DNA from: Methylobacterium sp. DB0501
Lineage (GTDB): Bacteria > Pseudomonadota > Alphaproteobacteria > Rhizobiales > Beijerinckiaceae
Assembly: GCF_011043735.1 (NCBI RefSeq)
Contig: NZ_JAAKGV010000006.1
Span: 124,001-188,000, forward strand
Direction of reading: 5' to 3'
DNA: 64,000 nt
Part shown: in pieces, positions 38,587 to 48,957 of the stretch
How the letters are laid out: every line of letters starts with the position of its first letter
How positions within the stretch are numbered: the stretch's first letter is position 1
Notes under the pieces: model-generated
Seen by the model: only the letters and a program-made list of their open reading frames with translations
Databases searched by the model: none
Told to the model about the DNA's origin: nothing
Position numbers and translations under genes: made by a program

Positions 38587-39075
38587 CTACTTCTTGCGCG
38601 GGGCCGGCGGCGGCGGGGCCGGGGGCTCGTCGCCGCCCTCGTCGGGCTCGCCGCCGCCGATCGTCGACTTCAGCGCGAAGGCCACGAGGGGGCTCGCCAC
38701 GTCGACCACCTCGGCCTTGGTCAGCCCGTCCTTCGGATCGTAGCTGCCGACCAGCATCACGGTCCGGTTCTCGGTCTTGGCGAGATCCAGGCCCTCGCCG
38801 GAGACGGCCATCGGCTGGCCGGCGATCTCGTCGGCCTTGCGGTCGTTGGTGAACAGAACCGTGACCTTGCCGTCCTTCACCACGCCGACGTAGCAGGTCT
38901 CCTCCGGCGTGCGGCAGGGGAACAGCATCGCAGCGGTCGGGTCGGGCGGCGGCGCCTCCTTGGGCGGGGGCGGCGGGGCCTTCGGGCCCTTCGGGGCCGG
39001 CTGGGCGGCGGCCGGCCCGAGGGTCGGCACGGCGGCCGCGAGCGCGAGCAGCGTGAGGGCGAGCGCGGAGCGCAT
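38587..39075 (-). CDS. Secreted Pro-rich protein, invasion-associated-locus-B-like
   Basis: 162 residues from the ATG at 39075 (TGGAG upstream). A signal peptide is clear (MRSALALTLLALAAAVPTLG, cleavage near AAAQP). Next is a Pro/Lys-rich linker (KGPKAPPPPPKEAPPPDPT) and a small domain with two cysteines (FPCRTPEETCYVGVV), and the protein ends in another Pro/Lys tail. The pattern resembles invasion-associated locus B (IalB) periplasmic proteins of Rhizobiales, but the match is weak by eye. Role unknown; periplasmic. Confidence 0.6.
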   Translation of the reverse strand: MRSALALTLLALAAAVPTLGPAAAQPAPKGPKAPPPPPKEAPPPDPTAAMLFPCRTPEETCYVGVVKDGKVTVLFTNDRKADEIAGQPMAVSGEGLDLAKTENRTVMLVGSYDPKDGLTKAEVVDVASPLVAFALKSTIGGGEPDEGGDEPPAPPPPAPRKK

Positions 39076-39177
39076 CTGTCTCGATCTCCAGGAATGATGC
39101 CGCATCGGAAGGCGCGAAGTGGCGCCCGCCCGCCGGGGGGTCAAGGGCCGGCAAGGGCCGGCGGGGATCGGAACGGC

Positions 39178-40802
<1,625 letters not shown>

Positions 40803-40806
<4 letters not shown>

Positions 40807-41924
40807 GCTCCCTCCCGCGGATCGAGGGCGTCGCGCAGGCGCTCGCCCAGCAGCGTCAGGGCGAGCAGGGTGGCGACCAGGAAGGCGGCCGGCACGACCA
40901 GCATCCAGGGCGCGGTCTCGAGGCTGCGGGCGCCGTCGGCGATCAGCACGCCCCAGCTCGTCGCCGGCTCCTGCACGCCGAGGCCCAGGAACGACAGAAA
41001 ACTCTCGAGCAGGATCACCCGGGGCACCATCAGGGCCGCGAAGGCGACGACCGGCCCGAGCAGGTTCGGCACGACGTGCCGGCGCAGGATCGCCGCGGTG
41101 GTGAGCCCCAGCGCCTCGGCCGCCCGGACGTAGTCGCGCCGGCGGATTCCCTGCGCCTCCGACCGGACGATGCGGGCCATGTCGAGCCACTCCACCGCGC
41201 CGACCGCGACGAAGATCAGCGCCACCGAGCGGCCGAAGAACACCACCAGCATGATGACGAAGAACACGAAGGGCAGGGAGTACAGGATGTCGACGAGGCG
41301 CATCATCGCCGCGTCGACCCGCCCGCCGAGGGTGCCGGCGAGCGCCCCGTAGGCGACCCCGATGCCGAGCGCCACCGCGGTCGCCATCAGGCCGAGCGCC
41401 AGCGACAGCCGCCCGGCGACGAGGGTGCGGGTGAGGAGGTCGCGCCCGAGCGCGTCGGTGCCGGCGAGGAAGCGAAGCCGGCGCAACGGCGCCTCGACGG
41501 CGAGGCGCCGCCCGTCCTCCGACCGCCCGAGGATCTGCGCCTCGCCGAAGATGTCGGAGCGGGAGAAGAACGTCAGCACCCGCGGGTCGACGGGCTTGTC
41601 GGCGGCGAGCGTCAGGCGGACCGCGTCGCCGGTCACGCTCACATCCTCGGCCCGCACCCGCATCCGGAAGGCGAGCCGGTCGAGGGCGGGACGGACCGCA
41701 TCCGGCCTCGGGTAGAGCGCGAGCGAGGGCGGCGTGCCGGGGTAGTCGTAGTAGAGCCGGTCGTAGGGGTGGCCGGTGACGAAGGGGCCGAGAAGGCAGG
41801 CGAGGGTGACGAGGGCCAGGATCGCCGCGCAGGCCCGCGCGACGCGGTCGCCGGCGAGGCGCCGGCGGGCGCGGGCGAGGAGCGAGGCCTCGGCGAAGGC
41901 GGCCGGAGCGCTTGCCGCGGACAT
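40803..41924 (-). CDS. Peptide ABC transporter permease (OppC-like)
   Basis: 373 residues. Membrane permease with the binding-protein-dependent transport signature late in the sequence (EALGLTTAAILRRHVVPNLL). Starting at the ATG at 41924, two bases past the upstream stop; a GTG at 41930 overlapping that stop (GTGA) is an equal candidate. It is longer than the usual ~300 because ~85 extra residues follow the first helix (RLYYDYPGTPPSLALYPRPD up to RRLRFLAGTDALGRDLL), predicted periplasmic. Pairs with the OppB-like permease. Confidence 0.92.
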
Positions 41925-41926
41925 GC

Positions 41927-42850
41927 TCACCCGACATCCCTCAATCGCGGGTCGATGAGGGCGCAGGCGAGATCGGCGACGAGGTTGAGCACGAGGACGA
42001 ACACCGCGATCAGCACCACGGTGCCGAGGACCAGCGTGTAATCGCGGTTGACGGCGCCGTCGACGAAGTAGCGCCCGACGCCGGGCAGGCCGAACACCGT
42101 CTCGACCACCACCGACCCGGTGAGGAGACCGGCCGCGGCGGGCCCGAGATAGGACACGACCGGCAGGGCCGCGCCGCGCAGGGCGTGGAGCGCCAGGATC
42201 CGGGGCGGCAGGCCGAGGGCCCGCAGGGTGCGCCAATGCGGCCGGTCGAACACCTCGACGAGGCCGGCCCGGGCGAGGCGGGCGATCACCGCCACCTGCG
42301 GCAGCGCCAGGGTGACGACCGGCAGGACGAGGTTCTTCGGATTTCCGTCGTCCCAGCCGCCGACGGGCAGCCAGCGCAGGGACAGCCCGAAGGCGATCTG
42401 GAGCAGCGGCGCCACCACGAAGCCCGGCACGGTCAGCGCGAAGGTGCCGAGGGTGGTCACGGCGTGGTCCAGCCAGGAGCCCCGCCGCAGCGCCGAGAGC
42501 GCGCCGAGCGCCGTACCGAGGCCGAGCGCGACCAGGAGGGCGAGGCCGCCGAGCGTCATCGAGACCGGCAGGCCGCGGGCGAACAGCTCCGCCACCGAGA
42601 GGTCGCGCACCGAGAAGGACGGCCCGAGATCCCCCCGCGCCAGCGCCGCGAGGTAGCGGCCGTACTGGACCGGCAGCGGCTGGTCGAGGCCGTAGACCCG
42701 GCGCAGGTTCTCCATCGCGGCGGCCGGCAGCGGCCGCTCCAAGTCGAACGGCCCGCCCGGCGCGAGCCGCACCAGGAAGAACGACAGGGTGACGACGAGG
42801 AACAGCGTCGGGACGCCCTGGGCGAGGCGGCGCAGGATGTACGGCGTCAT
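41927..42850 (-). CDS. Peptide ABC transporter permease (OppB-like)
   Basis: 307 residues, six transmembrane helices. The N-terminus MTPYILRRLAQGVPTLFLVV and the loop after TM1 (APGGPFDLERPLPAAAMENL) are typical of OppB. The coupling segment RALGLPPRILALHALRGAAL precedes VVVETVFGLPGVGRYFVDG. It lies 10 bases downstream of the binding-protein gene and 2 bases before the OppC-like start, so it is in the same operon. Confidence 0.93.
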   Translation of the reverse strand: MTPYILRRLAQGVPTLFLVVTLSFFLVRLAPGGPFDLERPLPAAAMENLRRVYGLDQPLPVQYGRYLAALARGDLGPSFSVRDLSVAELFARGLPVSMTLGGLALLVALGLGTALGALSALRRGSWLDHAVTTLGTFALTVPGFVVAPLLQIAFGLSLRWLPVGGWDDGNPKNLVLPVVTLALPQVAVIARLARAGLVEVFDRPHWRTLRALGLPPRILALHALRGAALPVVSYLGPAAAGLLTGSVVVETVFGLPGVGRYFVDGAVNRDYTLVLGTVVLIAVFVLVLNLVADLACALIDPRLRDVG

Positions 42851-42860
42851 GAGCAGGGAC

Positions 42861-44462
42861 TCACGCGAGAGACAGCCAGCGGGTCGGCGAGACGCCGCGC
42901 AGGTTGGGCGTGAAGCCGCGCAGGCGCGGGCCGATCAGGTGCTTGTGCCGGTAATGCAGCAGCGGGATCCAGGGCAGGTCGGCGAGAAAGAGCTCTTCCG
43001 CCCGGTAGAGGATCCGGGCCCGGGCCGCGAGGTCGGTCTCCCGGGCGGCCTCGCGCATCAGGGCGTCGTAGGCCGGGTTGGCGTAGCGGCCCGAATTGAA
43101 GCCGTCATTGCCGCTCTCGACCAGGAACAGGAAGTTCTGCGGGTCGGCATAGTCGGCGAGCCAGCTCATCCGGGCGATGTCGAACGGGCCGCCGTCGCGC
43201 AGGTAGGCGTAGTGGGTCTTGGCGTCGGTGGCGGCGAAGGAGGTCGTCACGGCGAGCGGCCGCCACATGTCGGCGACCGCCACCATGGTGTTCCGGTTGT
43301 TGTCGGTGATGGAGTAGCGCAGCTCGACCGAGAGCGGCCTTCCCCCCGGGCCGTAGCCGGCCTCGCGGAGGAGCGCGACCGCCGCATCCTCGCGCTCCAG
43401 CGGCGAGAGGTCCCGGCCCGGCATCACGGGCGGCGGCAGCGCGTTGTCGAGCCCGGCGGGGGTGAGGGAATAGGCCGGCAGCATCGTCTCGCCCCACACC
43501 GCCTCGGCCAGGAACTCGCGGTCGAGGGCGAGCGACAGGGCGCGGCGCACCCGCGCATCGTCGAGGGGGCGCTTGCGCACGTTCACCATCAGGGCGAGCA
43601 CGCCGAGGGCGGGGTTGAGGATCACGCCCTCGCCGAAGCGGGATCTGAGCGCCCGCACCTGGTCGGCCGGCAGGTCCTCGAGGGAATCGATCTCCCCGGC
43701 GGCGAAGCGGCGCACCGCGGCGGCGAGGTCGGGGGTCGGGATGTACTCGACCTGGGGAATCGCGACCCTGGCCGCCTCGCGGTAATGCGGGCTGCGGACC
43801 GCCGTGATGCGGTCGTTCGGCGAGAAATCCTGGAGGCGGTAGGCGCCGTTCGACACCAGGTTGCCGGGCCGGGTGAAGGCGTCGCCGTACCGGGCGAGGG
43901 AGGGCCGGTGGACCGGCGTGCTCGCCTGGTGGGCCATCAGCTCGACGAAGTACGGGGTCGCCTGCTCCAGCGCAATCACCACCGTCAGCGGGTCGGGGGC
44001 GGAGACGCCGACGGAGTCCACCGGCATCGCCCCGCGATTGACGGCGTCGGCGTTGCGGATCGGCGCCAGCACGCTGGCGTATTTCGCCCCCGTCGCCGGA
44101 TCGAGCATGCGCCGGAAGCCGTGCACGAAGTCCTCGGCGACGACCGGATCGCCGTTCGACCAGCGCCCGTCGGGGCGCAGGGAGAAGGTCCAGGTCAGGC
44201 CGTCGGCGGAGGTGGTCCAGCCGGAGGCCGCCCCCGGCACCAGGTTGCCGTCGGGGCCGTAGGCGCTCAATCCCTCGTAGAGGTCGAGGAGGATCGTCGC
44301 CTCCGGGACCGTCGAGGTCTTGTGCGGGTCCAGGGTCTCGGGATCGGCGCCGTTGCCCCGCCGGTAGGCGTGAGGACGGTCTCGGGGCCCGGCGGCCCGG
44401 GCGGGGGCCGCCGCAGCCACGGCCGCGGCGCCCGAGGCCGCGAGGAAATCCCGGCGCCGCAT
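42861..44462 (-). CDS. Peptide-binding protein of ABC transporter, Tat-type signal
   Basis: 533 residues, family 5 extracellular solute-binding protein (OppA/DppA type). The N-terminus MRRRDFLAASGAAAVAAAAP is a twin-arginine export signal ending near ARAAG. The mature protein has GADPETLDPHKTS, the family's start, and GPDGNLVPGAASGWTTSADG. It also has the WSNGDPVVAEDFVHGFRRML motif. First gene of the operon. Ligand unknown; oligopeptide is the family default. The GlcG-like gene ends just upstream, 8 bases before the ATG, so it may be the first cistron. Confidence 0.93.
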   Translation of the reverse strand: MRRRDFLAASGAAAVAAAAPARAAGPRDRPHAYRRGNGADPETLDPHKTSTVPEATILLDLYEGLSAYGPDGNLVPGAASGWTTSADGLTWTFSLRPDGRWSNGDPVVAEDFVHGFRRMLDPATGAKYASVLAPIRNADAVNRGAMPVDSVGVSAPDPLTVVIALEQATPYFVELMAHQASTPVHRPSLARYGDAFTRPGNLVSNGAYRLQDFSPNDRITAVRSPHYREAARVAIPQVEYIPTPDLAAAVRRFAAGEIDSLEDLPADQVRALRSRFGEGVILNPALGVLALMVNVRKRPLDDARVRRALSLALDREFLAEAVWGETMLPAYSLTPAGLDNALPPPVMPGRDLSPLEREDAAVALLREAGYGPGGRPLSVELRYSITDNNRNTMVAVADMWRPLAVTTSFAATDAKTHYAYLRDGGPFDIARMSWLADYADPQNFLFLVESGNDGFNSGRYANPAYDALMREAARETDLAARARILYRAEELFLADLPWIPLLHYRHKHLIGPRLRGFTPNLRGVSPTRWLSLA

Positions 44463-44470
44463 GGCGCGGC

Positions 44471-44905
44471 TCAGGCGCCGGTCTCGGCCTGGAGCCCGGC
44501 CGCCGCGATCCCGGCGAGCGCCGCCTTCTCGTCGTTGTCGGAGGTGTCGCCCGAGATGCCGACGGCGCCGACGAGCTTGCCGTCGCGCTTGATCAGCACG
44601 CCGCCCGGGACCGGGATCAGCCCGGCGGGACCGGCGACGTGGCTGACGGCCGCGATGAAATAGGCCTGCTCCTCGGCCCGCTTGGCGATGGCCCGCGAGC
44701 CGATGCCGAGCGCCAGCGCCCCGTTGGCCTTGCCGGCGGCGATCTCGGAGCGCTTGAGGCTGGTGCCGTCCTCCACGCCCGCCGCCTTGAGGGCGCCGCG
44801 GGCGTCGAGCACCACCACCGCCAGGGGCTTGAGCCCGAGTTCGCGGCCGGCCTTGAGGGCGGCGGTCACGACGGTCGAGGCGGCGTCGAGGGTGAGGTCG
44901 GACAT
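44471..44905 (-). CDS. GlcG/HbpS-family heme-binding-like protein
   Basis: 144 residues. The GlcG/HbpS (PF03928) pattern is clear: LDAASTVVTAALKAGRELGL, VVVLDARGALKAA, SEIAAGKANGALALG, and GVLIKRDGKLVGAVGISGDT near the C-terminus. The family includes heme-binding sensors and proteins encoded next to glycolate oxidase; biochemical roles are poorly defined. No signal peptide. It lies 8 bases upstream of the binding-protein gene of the peptide importer and may be co-transcribed. Three 22-base repeats lie ~100-160 bases before its start. Confidence 0.85.
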   Translation of the reverse strand: MSDLTLDAASTVVTAALKAGRELGLKPLAVVVLDARGALKAAGVEDGTSLKRSEIAAGKANGALALGIGSRAIAKRAEEQAYFIAAVSHVAGPAGLIPVPGGVLIKRDGKLVGAVGISGDTSDNDEKAALAGIAAAGLQAETGA

Positions 44906-45002
44906 CTCTGGTCACTCCGGGTGGTCGCGCGGACGGTTTCCCGCCCGGGCCGCCGTCAGGAACTCTGGCGCACCGGGCCTTAACCCGCCAGGGGAGCAGC
45001 GC

Positions 45003-45068
45003 CAAGCGGCGGCCTGCGCCGAGCCAAGCGGCGGCCTGCCCTGGATCAAGCGGCGGCCTGCTTCGGCA
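45003..45068. repeat. Three 22-base tandem repeats
   Basis: CAAGCGGCGGCCTGC occurs at 45003, 45025 and 45047, an exact 22-base period (two helical turns), each followed by a variable 7 bases. It lies upstream of the GlcG-like gene (-) and of the anomalous cassette (+). Even spacing on one DNA face would suit cooperative protein binding. Confidence 0.7.
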
Positions 45069-45186
45069 TGAGGGGGCAAGGGGGCCGCGTGCCGCGCCCG
45101 GACGGTCGGCGTCGCCCGAAGACCCCACCGCGCGCCTCGCCCGGGACCGATCATCGATCATGTCACCGGCATGACGACGCGGCGAC

Positions 45187-45337
45187 AAACGACGAAATCC
45201 GATCTTCTCCGCAATCCTGTAGATTTTGGAAATGTGTTTTCCTTGAAGATTTACTTCCTACGCAAGAGACGTATTTTTTTGTCTCGATATGACCTACTAA
45301 AAGCGAGGGCGATTCGAATCACTAGCCGCCCAAGGAG
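45187..45337 (+). promoter_or_regulatory. AT-rich leader of the tail-collar/nuclease cassette
   Basis: Strong drop in GC: 22 G/C in the 60 bases 45241-45300 by hand count. It has GAGAC-N10-GTCTC (45266-45285) and ends in AAGGAG (45332-45337), a strong ribosome-binding site. It probably contains the cassette promoter, but I could not fix -35/-10 boxes. The low GC suggests imported DNA. Confidence 0.5.
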
Positions 45338-45343
45338 ATGCTT

Positions 45344-45820
45344 ATGGCTGATACCGGAATCATTTTTGCGTGGGGCGGCTCGGTTTCGACCATTCCTGCC
45401 GGATATTTATTGTGTGACGGTACGCTCGTCAGCCAGAGTCAATACCCGTCGCTTTTCAACGCAATCGGTTTCAACTTCGGCGCAAACCCTCCGCAGGGAC
45501 AGTTCTACTTGCCCGACCTGCGCGGTCGGTTCGTCCGCGGCGCCGATGACGGCGCACAGCGGGACCCCGACGTCGGAAGCCGGACCGACATGCAGAACTC
45601 CGCGATCAAGTCCCCGTCGGTGGGCTCGGTCCAGTCGCACGCCTTCCAGAACCACAATCACGCCTACACGATCTTCCCCAACTCGAGCGGCGACATCGCC
45701 AGTGGCGATTACTGGCAGGCCGGCCCGGCGGTCACCGCCCTGGCCGACCCCGCCCAGTTCCAGGTCAGCACCGAAACGAGGCCCGTGAACGCGTCCGTTC
45801 ACTTCATCATCGCCTGCTGA
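45344..45820 (+). CDS. Phage tail-collar domain protein
   Basis: 158 residues from the ATG at 45344, six bases after AAGGAG; an ATG at 45338 overlaps that site less well. The tail-collar (PF07484) signature is strong: GYLLCDGTLVSQSQYPSLFN near the N-terminus and FYLPDLRGRFVRGADDG near residue 60, then FQNHNHAYTI and the C-terminal TETRPVNASVHFIIAC. Such proteins form tips of phage tail fibres or are secreted microcystin-dependent-protein relatives. There is no other tail gene nearby, so it is not part of a prophage tail operon. First gene of a three-gene, GC-poor cassette. Confidence 0.88.
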   Translation: MADTGIIFAWGGSVSTIPAGYLLCDGTLVSQSQYPSLFNAIGFNFGANPPQGQFYLPDLRGRFVRGADDGAQRDPDVGSRTDMQNSAIKSPSVGSVQSHAFQNHNHAYTIFPNSSGDIASGDYWQAGPAVTALADPAQFQVSTETRPVNASVHFIIAC

Positions 45821-45824
45821 TCCG

Positions 45825-45856
45825 GCGCCCGGTCTCGCCGAGATCGGGCGCTTCCT
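45825..45856 (+). terminator. Intrinsic terminator after the tail-collar gene
   Basis: GCGCCCGGTCTC and GAGATCGGGCGC form a 12-pair stem with one G-U pair and a 3-base loop, followed by TTCCTT, four bases after the stop. It may end the transcript or attenuate it before the next two genes. Confidence 0.65.
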
Positions 45857-45958
45857 TCGATCGACCGTATCGCACCGTGCGCAAGCGAGCCGACGTCCGC
45901 GGGACGCGGCTCGGAGCGCTCCCCCCATCCGTGCCCATGCCGCCACCGGGAACCGCCG

Positions 45959-47443
45959 ATGCTGATCGCCCGCGACCTGTACACGCACTTCGTCACCCAG
46001 CCGATCGTGTCGTCCCAGACGACGCTCGGCGAAACGATCATCCAGTACGAAGTCCGAGCCTATAACGACGTCAGGAACCTCGGCACCGCCAAGTCCTACC
46101 TGATCACCTGCACCCAGAGGCTGGTCCTGCCCAACCCGGCCGCCTACAATCCCGCCGCCGGCGCGACGACGAGCTTTCTCAACTATCCGGCGATCCTCAA
46201 GAATTCCATCGACCTGCTGGATCCGAACAAGCAAATATCGACCGTCAATATCGTCGAATATTCACCAAGAACGCTAAACACGACGGTCAACACGAGCCAG
46301 AACATCGCCCAGAGCCAAAACTCATCCACGTCGCGTCAATCGACGACTGGATCCTCGACGGCGCAGACCAACAGCTACGGCTTTTCCGCATCGCTCGGAT
46401 TCTTCGGCGACGCCCCCGTCGGCGACGTGTCGTCCAACGCGCAGTTCTCCACGACGAACGAGCAGTCCAGCTCGCTCAGCACCGGCTCCGCGGTCGACCA
46501 CGGCTCGCAGCTGTCGAACTCCAGCTCGATGGCGATCAAGGACTGGGGGAGCTACGCGTCGATCAACACGGCGACGCAGAGCCCGACCTGGGTCTGGGGT
46601 CAGGAATATCCCTGGAACGTCATGCAGTTCAAAGGCACGGACGCGAACGCGAACATCGTCCTGCCGGCCTTCGTCGCCGCGCGCCTGTATGACGGCAGCG
46701 TCGTCTACCCGCCGTCGGAGCTGTCGAATTTCGGCCTGGACTTCGTCGCCCGCGCCTCCTGGCTGGTGACCCCGGTCAAGGGGCATGGCGACGCCATCGG
46801 TCCGGTCTTCAAGCACACCCTCATCTACGGGGCGGCCTCGCACAAGGTCAGCGGCGGGCAGCTGACGGCCGATCTCACGACCTACCAGCCGATCCTCTAC
46901 ACGTCGGACCCGCTCGACCTGCCGCTCCTGGCCCTCGATCCGATCCAGGCGCCCGGGGCCGGCCCGGCGGTCCTCGGCTTCATCGCGCCGCAATTCGACG
47001 TGGCGCCGACCTCGACCGGCGCGGCCTTCGCGATCACGGCCGATTCCAACGACCTCCTGGTGCGCGGCCAAGGCTTCAACGGGGTCCTGAGCACGGATTT
47101 CTCGACCGGCCCCGTCGAGATGACCGTCTCCTTCAAGGTCGTGGACCCGTCGCGGACCGTGACGCTCTCGCTCCGGCACTGGATCACCGCCGGCACGCCG
47201 ATCCAGCTGAGCCTCGTCGTCAACGGCGACACCGCGATGCCCCTGACCCGGTTCGTCGACGCCCAGGAAATGGGATCCGGCGGCGACAACGTCTCGGCGA
47301 TCACGCTGCGCAACAAGGATTTCAGCTCCAACGACTATTGCGACTACCTCCAGATGGGCCTGAACACCGTGACCATCACGGCGACCCCGGTCGGCGGCCA
47401 GTCGAAGGCTGGCTACCAGATCATGGCGATGGCGGTCGGGTAG
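45959..47443 (+). CDS. Unrecognised Ser/Thr/Asn-rich beta-type protein
   Basis: 494 residues, no signal peptide and no recognised domain. Residues ~1-95 look like a beta domain (GETIIQYEVRAYNDVRNLGT). Residues ~110-200 are extremely rich in Ser, Thr, Asn and Gln with alternating small hydrophobics (NTSQNIAQSQNSSTSRQSTT, then SYGFSASLGFFGDAPVGDVS). A Trp-rich WVWGQEYPWNVMQF follows, and a C-terminal beta domain covers ~310-494. Polar alternating stretches around a glycine-rich turn are seen in amphipathic hairpins of pore-forming proteins, but that is only a resemblance. Second gene of the cassette; ATG at 45959 follows without a strong ribosome-binding site. Confidence 0.7.
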   Translation: MLIARDLYTHFVTQPIVSSQTTLGETIIQYEVRAYNDVRNLGTAKSYLITCTQRLVLPNPAAYNPAAGATTSFLNYPAILKNSIDLLDPNKQISTVNIVEYSPRTLNTTVNTSQNIAQSQNSSTSRQSTTGSSTAQTNSYGFSASLGFFGDAPVGDVSSNAQFSTTNEQSSSLSTGSAVDHGSQLSNSSSMAIKDWGSYASINTATQSPTWVWGQEYPWNVMQFKGTDANANIVLPAFVAARLYDGSVVYPPSELSNFGLDFVARASWLVTPVKGHGDAIGPVFKHTLIYGAASHKVSGGQLTADLTTYQPILYTSDPLDLPLLALDPIQAPGAGPAVLGFIAPQFDVAPTSTGAAFAITADSNDLLVRGQGFNGVLSTDFSTGPVEMTVSFKVVDPSRTVTLSLRHWITAGTPIQLSLVVNGDTAMPLTRFVDAQEMGSGGDNVSAITLRNKDFSSNDYCDYLQMGLNTVTITATPVGGQSKAGYQIMAMAVG

Positions 47444-47554
47444 CGATCCGCGCGTACCGGCAACGCCGGCCTCGCTCCGCGCCCAGCCCATGCCGATCGG
47501 CCCGGGCCGGGCGCCTCGCCCCCTTCCGCCCCCGCCTTCCCTCAGGACGTTGCG

Positions 47555-48817
47555 ATGCCCGGCCTCATTGCCTTGTCGTGGAACCTCGAGAACTTCAGCA
47601 CGAAGAAGCTGTCCATGGCAACGACCGTCGCCAAGACGGTCAAACGCGTGATCGAAGGCCACGATGACCCGTCCGCCCTGGTCGTCGGCCAGTTTCTCGA
47701 GATCATCGGCACCGAGGCCGAGGCCGGATCGATCGCCGCCGGTCTGCAGCGGGAATTCGCAGCCGAAGGCCTCGGGAACGCGCGGTTTCGATCCGACCCG
47801 CTGGGCGGCGTCCGCAACGAGCACGTCGTCACATTTTCCATCGGGCTCGACATCGAGGCGGAAGACGTCGATTTTCACGCTCATATCTCCGATGAGATAC
47901 GCGACGACGATGAGAACGCCGAGAAAAAGCTCGGACTTCACCTGGACAGCAAGAAGATCAGCAAGCGCCAGAAGATTCCGAGCCGGAAGGCACGGGACGC
48001 CGGACTGTCGCCCCTCGTCGCCCGAAAAGAGCATTACAGAACAATCGATAAAACATCGAGCTGGTTCAGGAAGGGAAAGCTTTTCAAAGTTCGCCCCCTG
48101 GATAAATCCGGGCGAGAACTCCGGATCGCAAGCTTCCACAGCCCGGGTCCTGCAATCAGCAAAAACAAAAGGATACTGAATGCGACGATCAGATCGTCGC
48201 GCGCGAAGAGAGCCGACTTCATCATCGGAGACCTGAATTATCGCGGGTCGATCGGCGAGGGCGGGTATGTCGACATCCCGCTTGCGGGAGGCGGCGGCAC
48301 GACACTCAGGAAGACGAGCAGCTCGACCTTCGGCTCACACCGGTGGGATCGCGTGCTGGTCGATGAGGCCCTCACCAACAAACCGAAGCAAACCGTGGTG
48401 ACGGCCGCCGAGGAGCTGCCCGGCGGCGGGCGCGTCTCGGATCACGGCGCGATCAGCACCTATTTCGAGGATCTGTGGCACGCGCCCGCCTCACTGGTCG
48501 ATTCCGCTCTCACCGGCTCGCTGCCGGAGGCGATGCCCGTCCATGCCGAGACCCGTGCCGAGACCTCGGGCGCCCTCGGATCACGACCGCAGGCGATCGA
48601 TATCGAGGATCTCCCTCCGATCGGCAACCGGAGCGTCGCCGGCGCGCGCGACGAAGCCGCGATCTTCGATCAATCCCGGCCCAAGCTGAACATCTTCGAG
48701 CCGTTCGGCAGGAACGGCGAGGAATTCGCCGCCCCGAGAAACGTCTTCAGGCCGCCGGAAACCACGATGCGCGGGGAGAGCCAGAGCCTCTTTGCCCGCA
48801 TGGATACGGGCTTGTAG
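47555..48817 (+). CDS. Endonuclease/exonuclease/phosphatase-fold protein with long tail
   Basis: 420 residues. The first ~300 match the EEP (DNase I-like) fold motif by motif: SWNLENFS near residue 10, QFLEIIG (metal Glu), SFHSPGP (catalytic His region), IIGDLNYRG (D-x-N), HRWDRVLVD and SDHGAIS (final Asp-His) near 290. All catalytic positions appear intact. The last ~130 residues are a Pro-, Arg- and acid-rich tail with no domain, ending FARMDTGL. Local composition is lower in GC (31 of 60 in 48001-48060). Could be a DNase, RNase or phosphatase; alone among its neighbours it has no housekeeping partner. ATG at 47555. Confidence 0.82.
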   Translation: MPGLIALSWNLENFSTKKLSMATTVAKTVKRVIEGHDDPSALVVGQFLEIIGTEAEAGSIAAGLQREFAAEGLGNARFRSDPLGGVRNEHVVTFSIGLDIEAEDVDFHAHISDEIRDDDENAEKKLGLHLDSKKISKRQKIPSRKARDAGLSPLVARKEHYRTIDKTSSWFRKGKLFKVRPLDKSGRELRIASFHSPGPAISKNKRILNATIRSSRAKRADFIIGDLNYRGSIGEGGYVDIPLAGGGGTTLRKTSSSTFGSHRWDRVLVDEALTNKPKQTVVTAAEELPGGGRVSDHGAISTYFEDLWHAPASLVDSALTGSLPEAMPVHAETRAETSGALGSRPQAIDIEDLPPIGNRSVAGARDEAAIFDQSRPKLNIFEPFGRNGEEFAAPRNVFRPPETTMRGESQSLFARMDTGL

Positions 48818-48957
48818 AGCGTCGTCCGACGCCGCGGAGACTGGTTCGTCGCAGGACAGGCGGCGACATCAACGACCTGAAGCATCGCATGATCTCGGAT
48901 CCACGGTACACGACAGGAGACTATGCGAAGCCGTCGGGCGCGAGGCCTCCCGCCGCC

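Noticed and set aside
45003..45068. Possible CRISPR array
   Set aside because: Only three 15-base units with 7-base separators; no ~30-base spacers and no cas genes.
45344..48817. Prophage
   Set aside because: Only one phage-type gene (tail collar); no integrase, terminase, capsid or attachment-site duplication seen.
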